Below, piece after piece: positions 56,149 to 64,000 of a DNA stretch of 64,000 nucleotides; position 1 is the stretch's first letter; each line of letters starts with the position of its first letter. Both the position numbers and the translations under genes were made by a program. The notes below the pieces were generated by a model. It worked only from the letters and a program-made list of their open reading frames with translations. It did no database searches and was not told where the DNA came from. Source of the stretch: Zea mays (taxonomy: Eukaryota > Streptophyta > Magnoliopsida > Poales > Poaceae); contig NC_050097.1 in NCBI RefSeq assembly GCF_902167145.1, forward strand, positions 140,331,982-140,395,981, read 5' to 3'.

Positions 56149-59100
56149 TGTAACACCTCTGGTGTTACTAGAACTAAAACTTGGCATGACATCATGTGCA
56201 TTGGCATGGTTGTATTGTAATACACTTAGAATGCATTCACTAGGTTTAAGAAAGCTCTAAGCATGATGATGTGACTAGTAGTAAGTAGAGAGCTCCAGTT
56301 TGATCCCAAAAGTGAAATTTGTAATCTGGTAATATTTTGCTAAAAGTCAAAATATCAAACTTATAGAGTTTCCTATACCAAACAACTTTTATGCATAGAG
56401 ATTTCCATATTTTATAGGAAAAAGTGGAGAAAATTCATTTGGTTTTTGACATAGGGTTGAAAATTCTAAAATGTTATCAGTTAGCTGTGTTTAGACCTTT
56501 GTAACCTTGGATCTATAAACAGATTGAAGTTGATCACTGTAGCAAAGATGTAGAGCTACATTAGGTGCACAAATTGGATTAAGTTGCTTAGCCCTAGAAC
56601 CATATGGAACTGCTTATAAACCTTGCTCCAAAGTGGGATGTAAACCCTATAATTTCAGACTTAGTGTAAATTCTGAAACTGAAGATTTTGTGTTCTAAAG
56701 CCACTTTAGAAGCCTGTTAGTGTCCAATCCATGCAGTTCTGGACTTGGGGTATTGTAGCCAAGTGTCAGACCATATGTTGGTGTATAAATTTGATTAAAT
56801 AACATGCCCCTAAAACTATATAGAACTGGTAGAAAATTTGGTCCAAAGATCCTATACTCTAATCTGAATTTTCATACTTAGTAGAAATTCAGACTCTGAA
56901 TTTGTGTGTTGGGTCCAAATTTAGTGTTCTTTACGGCTCAATCCATAGGGTTTGGGTTAGTGATCATTATACCAAAGTGATAGAGTATCTATCAGGGTTC
57001 AAGTTTATTTAAGGGTGATGTACTTGGTACCACATAAAAATTTCAGAAAAAGGTGCTCGAAGATAGCCTGCCAGACAGTGATTTACTCTGAAGTTACATG
57101 ACAGTGCTGATCACCCAACTTTGGATCCATTCCGTGCTTGCTCCATTGAGCAAATGACTTAGACCATTATAACAAAGATGAAGCTCTTATATTGGGGAAC
57201 AAATCTCTTATATAGGGTTGGACATAGTGCTGTGCAGAATAGGGAGTAATATGTGTTCAAAGTTTATCTGTCAGACCAACCGAAGAAAGGGGGAAATCTG
57301 ATTGAAGCAATAACTGAACAAGATTGAGTTCAATGCACCCGCCACCGAGGTCCCTCTGCCGTGATTCGAGTTCGCGCCACGATTGGTGCTGTTGAGATGT
57401 GGATCGATGTAATGCCCAAAAATGTAAATAATGAAGATGGAGTTGAATCACTTATATGTTTGCCTCTATTTAATGTAGCATGTGAATAACCTCAATTTAG
57501 GTGACTAATTAGCTAATAACATAAAAAAATATATATCATGCATCATGCTGGAGTTGTGTGTGTGTGCATTTGCCAAAAATAGTGATCACATCAATGAGAA
57601 TCATTAAGGTTCAAAATTAGAATTAAGACTTAATTTATAAGTGAGAAAAGGAAAATAATAAAGAAAAGAGATACTATAAAAATACAAAATAAATTTTATA
57701 AATGAAATTAATATTGGTATGTTCAAAGAACATGTTTAATTGGGAAAAACAAATCCACAACAACATTTGAATTGAAATTCAAAGTTTTAAATCAAAAGGG
57801 GAAGGAAATAGTGGAGAAAGGAAAAATAAAACAAAACTGTTCACCATTGGGCCGACAGTCACCAATTTGGCCCACTTCGCCTCACATCCCTCCCGCGCAG
57901 CCCACGAAACCCCTCAGCTAGCTGGCCCAGGCTCCACTCTGCGCCGTGTCTCTGCCATGTGGAGCGGCGTGGTCATCGTTTTCTTTCTCCCAACGACTTA
58001 CGCGGAATCCTGGATGATTCCCCAACCGAGCGCCGCGAAATTCTTGCCGATAGACCAAATCTCTTCACCACGCGATACCACTGTCCAATGGCCTCCCTCG
58101 TCAACAGGTTTGTCTCCTTCCCCTGCTAACTGCTTGGCGGCTGGCGCATAACGGAACCGGGCGGACGCCGCGGCTCAGGCGGCCAATCCAACTCTATCCC
58201 AACAACCAAATCATCCCGGATAAGTCCCTGGCTTACCCCTATAAATTGCGAGTCGAGGCACCCTTATGGTCCTCATGTCGGGCATCCGAACGGTGGGGTG
58301 ACGCCACCGTCGTACGTACAGGGAGAGAGAAAAAGAAATCGGGAGGGATAGGATCGTAGTGCCTGGGCATGCCGGTGCTTGGGGATTCACCGAAGCGTTG
58401 ATGAACACCGGAGTCTTGGCAAATTTCCTCTTGATTCCGAGGTTCATCGCCGGGTCGCGGCAAGTTGTGGCCGGCATCATCGCAGGCTCATCGTCGGTGA
58501 GTGTCTTTTCTACTGAGTTGTCATTCTCCGTTCCTTCTACGTGCGGTCGCGGATTGGCGGGTGCACGGGTGGGCATGGCGTCATGGTCGAACGCCGCGGT
58601 GGCCTCGGTGGCTTCCAGGAATGGCTTGCGAGGAGTGAGAATGGGGTGGGAGGTTGAAGATAAGCACGGACCGTCCGATTGGTGACGAGCACCTTAGATT
58701 AGACAATGCTACCCCTTCGCATGGATGAAGCTTAGACCGTTGAATTTTGATCCTAGGGTTGAAAATAAATCCTGCTTCATAAAGATCTGGCCCTCGATCT
58801 ATGAATGAACGGCTCGGTTTGATGCGTTCCTACCGGTGCGCGTCAGCCATTGGATCTGAATCTGTGGGTTAGGAATTGTCCGGGCTTCATAAAATCTGGG
58901 GCGCAAATTGATAATCCAACGGTCTTTGTGGCGTACCGGTTCGGTAGAGATAGGATTAAATCGTGTCCGTCCAAGGCTAATCGGACAGCTGCGATAGTAC
59001 GATACCCCTTCGCCGAGAAATTATGCATAAGAACCCCTTTTTTACCAAATAAACTCGCCATCCCGTGCCATTATAAGATCATTACATAATATTCCTAAAG

Positions 59101-59956
59101 TTTGTAAAAACAACCTTGGGCTCTTATAAAATAGTAGCCGAAGTCCACCAGATCAATAGAATTGATAAAATGGATATATAAAATGATTTTTCATATAAAA
59201 ATAATTCAGTAACCTTAGAAAATTCATAAGTTTAACTCCAAATTGATCAGTTCCAGTTACATTAATATTTTTTAATATTGTTTATCACTTAGTACCTTTG
59301 TTTAGCCATGAAACTTGATTTAAAGTTATTCACTTGAATTACTCTATTCTAGGTACTAAATAATTCCAGAAATTCATAACTAGAGAACCATAACTCCGAT
59401 TTGATCCGTTCGAATTGCGTTAGACTCATAATAATATCATATGTATAGTATGGCACTAACATTTATCACACCCCATACATTTATTATCAGAAATTTGTCT
59501 AGCCTTTGTTTAATAGATTAACTCCTCTAATCGAAGTTAACCTATCCATAATTATAGTTTGACTAGAATATGATCTCTAGTTAAATTATAATTAAGATTA
59601 AAGTTGAATTAATTAATTATAAAATAATTTCTCACATGATATACACTAACCAATTTATAATATAGTTTCATATTTAAACCACATAGATCTACCATAAATC
59701 CTAATTCTTTAACCGTAACTCTGATTTTAGTAGTTCTCGAACCCTCGATCTCGTAGCAACGTGTAGATTATTATTATGCAGTTTATTCTTATGTTTAGTG
59801 TGATGTTAATTTTTCCTATACCATATTTTTTGTATTGCTATGTTTAGCAGTGAGGTCACAAGTCATCTAAAGAGCAAGTTGGTACCTGGAATCTCAAGTC
59901 CCAGGCAAGTTGTGCCCTTGATCACTTCTTTTTACCCAATCATGTTCTAATTAATC
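56149..59956 (+). repeat. gypsy-G LTR, plus orientation, 3'-truncated
   Basis: It starts TGTAACACCTCTGGTG within the gypsy-F integrase and has the AT-rich then GC-rich (57850-58680) layout of these LTRs. Its last part (59740-59950: CTCGTAGCAACG, CAAGTTGGTACCTGGAATCTCAAG, AAGTTGTGCCCTTGA) matches the minus strand of the gypsy-B LTR. It stops before the usual end, next to the foldback element at 59957. Frames within (57867-58151, 58359-58685) have no known domain. Confidence 0.65.
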
Positions 59957-60061
59957 ACTAGGTATATGCCCGTGCGTTGCTACGGAGTCAATATTATAAA
60001 ACACGATATTTTTTACATATCAATGTGTTTTATCATAGCAACGCACGAGCATATACCTAGT
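59957..60061. mobile_element. 105-bp palindromic element (ACTAGGTATATGCCCGTGCGTTGCT ends)
   Basis: The first and last 25 bp are near-perfect inverse copies (second arm AGCAACGCACGAGCATATACCTAGT). The right half occurs again at 63222-63272 as part of the duplicated repeat, with one arm only. No target duplication is obvious. Confidence 0.65.
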
Positions 60062-60360
60062 TGGATTCTTATGTGGTGAGGTCACAACTATTTAATTTTA
60101 TTGTGCTTTATAGGTTGCATGTACACGAGATAGTTCACGGGCAACGTACTGATCAAGTGGTTCCTAAAAAGCTTCGGGCTACATGACAACAACGTGCTGA
60201 TGAAGTGGTTCCTAATGCGAGAGCGTATTGGTGAAGTGGTTCCTGATGCAAGAGTCGAAGTTATTCAAGGACTGGCACTGACATCAATGGAAGGAATGAA
60301 GTGGTGACTGGAGGGCTAGGGGTGCCTCATCAAATATTGCTACGACAGAAGCTGGTAATA
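60008..60360 (+). repeat. Duplicated 355-bp repeat, copy 1
   Basis: Direct repeat of 63217-63570, about 96 percent identical by eye, both ending at CTGGTAATAC. Inside, the phrase GT(G/C)(A)AGTGGTTCCT recurs three times (GATCAAGTGGTTCCT, GATGAAGTGGTTCCT, GGTGAAGTGGTTCCT), which would code a repeated (D/E)VVP motif. Function unknown. Confidence 0.85.
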
Positions 60361-60777
60361 CATTGCTCACCCTTGTCATTGGGCAACATAACAATCAGCC
60401 ACAACTATTCAGAAATAGTGAGGAACCATAATGAAATGGGAATAAAGAACATTATGATGCCATTACAAATGCATGTGCCTCTTACTTTTGACTTCCTTGT
60501 AGGTGATGCAGTTGTAGCCTCATGCTTGTTGACACCACTTGCAATAACTGATCAAGAAAAAAAACAAGGATCATAATTTGCAACCCCGTAGTAGTAGATG
60601 AGGCACCTCTTATATCACTCAATAAGGTAGCAATTCTTACAGAATTGGGTATGGTCACAAGAATTAAAAGAATGGGCACAAGGGCAACGGAAGAAGCAAG
60701 CCTTAAAACTGCTTTATCCCGTCAAAACAAAATCATGCCAAACAATTGGTTAGTACAACATCCTGTATTTACGCCGG
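60361..60777. other. Unrecognised sequence between repeat copy 1 and the first JMJ fragment
   Basis: A plus-strand frame (60301-60576) contains FDFLVGDAVVASCLLTPLAI with no family I recognise. The sequence from about 60697 onward is shared with 62490 onward. Confidence 0.35.
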
Positions 60778-61018
60778 TCAGTGCCATTGCTTCGCAATCT
60801 CCTCATCAAGGATTTGGCAAGCCTGCTGCCTAGAATTGTCGCCCAGAATTCTATTGCTCATCAGCAAACTAAGTAGTGCTCGCAGTTCATCACAATTAGC
60901 CCGCTGGAAGAGCCCCCTTAGTGCAACAAGGGGTGGATCCTGAGGTGACATATTCTGATTGTCTCGATTCTCAATTGTTGCATGGGGCCTTGATCGCCAG
61001 TACTCTGTACAGATATAA
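60778..61018 (-). pseudogene. JMJ703-like histone demethylase, last-exon fragment, copy 1
   Basis: The minus strand encodes TEYWRSRPHATIENR, ALRGLFQRANCDELRALLSLL and ILDEEIAKQWH before a stop at 60780-60778, which resembles the extreme C-terminus of rice JMJ703-type H3K4 demethylases. The homology stops at about 61018, before the exon's acceptor. It has 18 bp (six codons) that copy 2 lacks. Confidence 0.6.
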
Positions 61019-61510
61019 AATTAAAAGAAGATAACAACCAATTCATGATATTCTCCACACATAAGCCTCACTGTGAAGGTTGTTTCTTACACACCCATAC
61101 GAATTAAAAGATAATAACAATTACTGATATTCTCCACACATAAGCCTCACAGTGCTGGTTCATTCTTACACATGCTGTACAGAAGGATGTGACATGTATA
61201 TGCATTCTAAATCTGCAAACAAATCTTCTCTTGTAAGTTGTGAACTACTTCCTAATTGTAAAATTATGAAAAAAGGTCACGACTTTTGGCTTTTTCCAGA
61301 TTATAAGTACACGTGGTAGTATGAACATATGCGCTGAAATGAACCGTAGGTGTAGTGTCCACCACTGCTAGCTGATTTTAGATGGCTTCTGCAATAACAG
61401 CAAACACTACAGTGCCAGCTTCAGGTTTAATCAGCTGTCCATGTCAGGCCATCAGGTTGCTAAAAGAGTGAGTTCTGCAAGTCTGCATTATATTTGACGA
61501 CCAACTAACG
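61019..61510. other. Spacer, no gene recognised
   Basis: AT-rich sequence with a short internal duplication (TATTCTCCACACATAAGCCTCAC at about 61050 and 61130). Confidence 0.5.
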
Positions 61511-62366
61511 TCAATCATCTGTATATACTGGCTTTTGCCAGACTTTGGTGTTCTTTTTGGGATCATCACAAAGGGTTAAATCACTGTCAAATTCTCGCAT
61601 TGTCTTGATAAATGTCTTTGCTCCTTGCATCATTAGCCTCTCTACCATGAATAACTTATAGTTATTCTCAATTATTGGCTCCAATATGCTACTGAAGTTG
61701 GACGAGTACGCTAACTTGTACCTGAATTGTTGCCAAATGAATGATCAAACACTTTAGGTAAGCACAAAGTGATTCTTGATATAATAGCACACATGGAGGT
61801 AGAAACCTGAATAGGATTTAATCGGCATACAGATTGAAGAACTGACATGACCAGCCACAACAAAACATCTTATTGCTAAGAAATGTTTAACCATGGCAAA
61901 ATGGAAATTGAACAGAAATATAAATTTAATTTCTTTAAGTAATCCTTAATAATAACAAGAATGAGAACAACTTTCCAAGTGCACATACCCAGAAGTGCAC
62001 TGCAATGCATTAGGATGCAACATGAAAATAGATGCTAATTTAAATAACACCAGTAATTCTAGTTGGATAGAGAAATGAGAAAATAGTGCAGATAGTACCT
62101 GTCTGACAAAGGGGAAAAGAAGCCTGGAGTTCTTTCATTTGATGCAATGAATAAAGTTCGACCTGGTGGAATCCATTGTGCAATTCTTTTTATAATGTAC
62201 TCAGGTCGGGTGTCTCTGTCTAGATGAGGATGAAGGCTCCGTTCAATACCAAATCTATCTTTCCTATTTTTCAATAGATCACCACGTCTTACATGAATAG
62301 CATCATAATCACCAAGTATTTCTTTCATCTGAAATGGAGGAACTGATTTAGGGGCTGCATCATAGC
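61511..62366 (-). pseudogene. O-fucosyltransferase-like gene, two C-terminal exons only
   Basis: Exons 62366-62099 and 61721-61511 are joined by a GT-AG intron in a consistent phase, ending at TGA (61513-61511). The first carries the fucosyltransferase motif HVRRGD, then PHLDRDTRPEYI and LFIASNERTPGFF; the second carries FMVERLMMQGAKTFIKT. This is the GDP-fucose binding part of plant O-fucosyltransferase-like proteins, which act in the Golgi. The reading frame is open across both exons. The upstream exons are absent: 120 bp beyond the acceptor the sequence switches to a JMJ fragment. A captured or rearranged gene piece is likely; an intact gene is unlikely within this window. Confidence 0.75.
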
Positions 62367-62561
62367 CTGCAATGTATATTACTGAACTTAACAAAAGAGA
62401 TAATTACTTGGTCTAAGAACTTATGTAAAGGAGAATTAACAAGTATCCAAAACCAAACTTCCAAAGATGATGTATGCTAAACATACTTTAAACTGCTTTA
62501 TCCCGTCAAAACAAAATCATGCCAAACAATTAGTTAGTACAACATCCTGTATTTACGCTGG

Positions 62562-63132
62562 TCAGTGCCATTGCTTCGCAATCTCCTCATCAAGGATTTG
62601 GCAAGCCTGCTGCCTAGAATTGTCACCCAGAATTCTATTGCTCATCAGCAAACTAAGTAGTGCTCGCTGGAAGAGCCCCCTCAGTGCAACAAGGGGTGGA
62701 TCCTGAGGTGACATATTCTGATTGTCTCGATTCTCAATTGTTGCATGGGGCCTTGATCGCCAGTACTCTGTACATATATAATCTCTGTCCCGGGCCTCAA
62801 TTGTCTGCCATTCAATTCCAAAAATGTCAATTAGAACCATCAAAGAGCATTTCTATCATGTGTTACAGTGTGTTGCATAGAATGTCAAGTGAATGCAAGG
62901 AACTAATGCCACACCTGAACTATTGCTGGTGTTAACAACCCAAACATTTCATGGCCATCACTTCCCATATTGAGCCTTTCACGAACCATGTAGGCTGTAG
63001 TGTAGGAAGGTTATCTCTTCCCATATTGAGCTGCCTCCTTATTTCCATATTGAGCCTTTCACGAACCATGTTCCAGCACTTGGTAGGAGAGATGTTTATG
63101 AAAATTTCACCAGGATAGTTTTCTATAGTCAC
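62562..63132 (-). pseudogene. JMJ703-like histone demethylase, FYRC and last exon, copy 2
   Basis: Exon 63132-62915 encodes PGEIFINISPTKCWNMVRERL and MGRDNLPTLQPT, resembling an FYRC domain. A 27-bp duplication at 62968-62994 (source 63043-63069) then shifts the frame. Exon 62804-62562 encodes TIEARDRDYICTEYWRSRPH through ILDEEIAKQWH and a stop. Splice sites are GT-AG. In full JMJ703-type proteins JmjN, JmjC and a zinc finger come first and remove H3K4 methylation; none of these is here. Lacks six codons present in copy 1. Confidence 0.7.
62968..63069. repeat. 27-bp templated duplication inside the FYRC exon
   Basis: CCATATTGAGCCTTTCACGA plus ACCATGT occurs at 62968-62994 and 63043-63069. 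A shorter CCCATATTGAGCTGCC copy is between them at about 63017. The first copy replaces the expected FYRC codons. Confidence 0.8.
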
Positions 63133-63216
63133 CTGTAAATGCAATAAAATATCAAGATACTGAAGGGATATGTACAAATATATGGAAGTCACAAAAGCCA
63201 AAAGGCAAAAAAACAC

Positions 63217-63570
63217 AATATTTTTACATATCAATGTGTTTTACCATAGCAACGCACGAGCAAATACCTAGTTGGATTCTTATGTGGTGAGGTCACAACT
63301 ATTTAATTCCATTGTGCTTTATAGGTTGCATGTACACGAGATAGTTCACGGGCAACATACTGATCAAGTGGTTCCTAAAAAGCTTCGGGCTACATGACAA
63401 CAACGTGCTGATGAAGTGGTTCCTAATGCGAGAGAGTATTGGTGAAGTGGTTCCTGATGCAAGAGTCGAAGTTACTCAAGGACTGGTACCGACATCAATG
63501 GAAGGAATGAAGTGGTGACTGGAGGGCTGGGGGTGCCTCATCAAATATTGCTACGACAGAAGCTGGTAAT
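63217..63570 (+). repeat. Duplicated 355-bp repeat, copy 2
   Basis: See copy 1 at 60008-60360. It also carries one arm of the ACTAGGTATATGCCCG palindrome. The two copies flank the JMJ/fucosyltransferase mosaic in the same orientation. Confidence 0.85.
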
Positions 63571-63920
63571 ACTATTTCAGCAGGAGCAACATCGTCTTCA
63601 CAAATGGTTAGATGTTTAGTTAAAAAATCACCCCGAAGAAGAAGAAAGTGTATTCTAGCCACTTAAATTGTAATATGTGAAGTGCAGTGTTTACCGGTAT
63701 GTGAACTTGTTTGAAACTGTAATTTGTGAAATGAATTACTGCTCTCTAGTGAAAATAGTCTAGCATTCATTCAGTGATCTCAAGCACTGCTTTCTAGCGA
63801 AAATAGTTCTCTATTTCCCTTGTAATCTATGAACTGCAGTTATTTCAGATTTCTGTGAAAATAACCACTTAAATCTTGATTATTTCATATTTCTGCGAAA
63901 ATAGTCACTTGAATCTGCTG
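63571..63920. other. Spacer, nothing recognised
   Basis: AT-rich, with a repeated phrase TTTCT(A/G)(G/C)(T/C)GAAAATAGT (63749, 63792, 63891). No coding sequence identified. Confidence 0.4.
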
Positions 63921-63921
63921 C

Positions 63922-64000
63922 CCTGGAGCGTCGACGTCAGCTCCACCGTGTGCCTCTTCTGCTCGTCCATCCATTGGCTGTAGTCGATCTCGAACGCAGC
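63922..64000 (-). pseudogene. Possible TGA-type bZIP (DOG1 domain) exon piece at the window edge
   Basis: The minus strand reads AAFEIDYSQWMDEQKRHTVE and LTSTLQGS. The F-x-x-x-Y-x-x-W-x-x-E-Q pattern resembles the start of the DOG1 domain in TGA transcription factors. Only 26 residues are visible and no clear splice donor follows, so gene, fragment or coincidence cannot be decided. Confidence 0.35.

Noticed and set aside
57867..58685. Frames in the GC-rich part of LTR G considered as gene fragments
   Set aside because: No domain; position matches the GC-rich block found in all related LTRs.

Overview
The window looks like nuclear DNA of a panicoid (Andropogoneae, maize-type) grass. It is dominated by nested LTR retrotransposons of the Ty1/copia and Ty3/gypsy classes. 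Two copia LTR families carry the short palindromes around CACCGGACTGTCCGGTG that are familiar from maize-type genomes, and the one real host gene has the exon structure of a plant CBS-CBS-PB1 protein. All element and gene calls come from reading the sequence; no database was searched.

Layout. 1-678: broken PIF/Harbinger transposase (minus). 822-29219: an old copia element (copia-1), of which the 5' LTR and gag remain. Its gag is split twice, by a 5.1-kb gypsy-type solo LTR (2869-7975, target duplication AGAAG) and by a second copia element (copia-2, 8041-28976). Copia-2 carries a 685-bp hAT-type element in its 5' LTR and an 11.1-kb gypsy element (gypsy-B, 17823-28926) in its 3' LTR. 29220-35690: a truncated gypsy element in minus orientation (gypsy-C), with an extra reading frame upstream of gag, followed by the LTR stub of another gypsy element (D). 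35691-39540: a decayed copia element (copia-E) with a 520-bp hAT-type element inside. 39541-41640: short DNA-transposon relics.

42037-52372 (minus) is the only gene I consider functional: a 14-exon, 549-residue protein with four CBS motifs, a PB1 domain and a C-terminal membrane helix. All splice phases are consistent and the frame is open throughout. Its last intron contains a 5,217-bp copia element (42352-47568) with two identical 141-bp LTRs, a perfect 5-bp target duplication and one open reading frame with all pol catalytic motifs. This young element has no recognisable Gag; in its place is a roughly 70-residue Sm/LSm-like segment. This is the most striking observation in the window. Intron 3 of the gene holds a LINE 3' fragment and a small foldback element that abuts the splice donor.

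52373-59956: gene 5' flank, foldback DNA, a MULE transposase fragment cut by a gypsy LTR (F), a gypsy integrase fragment, and a plus-strand gypsy LTR (G). 59957-64000: a mosaic of host-gene fragments: two copies of the C-terminal end of a JMJ703-like histone demethylase, the C-terminal part of an O-fucosyltransferase-like gene between them, a duplicated 355-bp repeat, and at the edge a segment resembling the DOG1 domain of a TGA-type bZIP protein.

The nesting gives a relative history: copia-1, then copia-2 (LTRs roughly 3 percent different by eye), then gypsy-B (roughly 1-2 percent), with the intronic copia the youngest (no differences).
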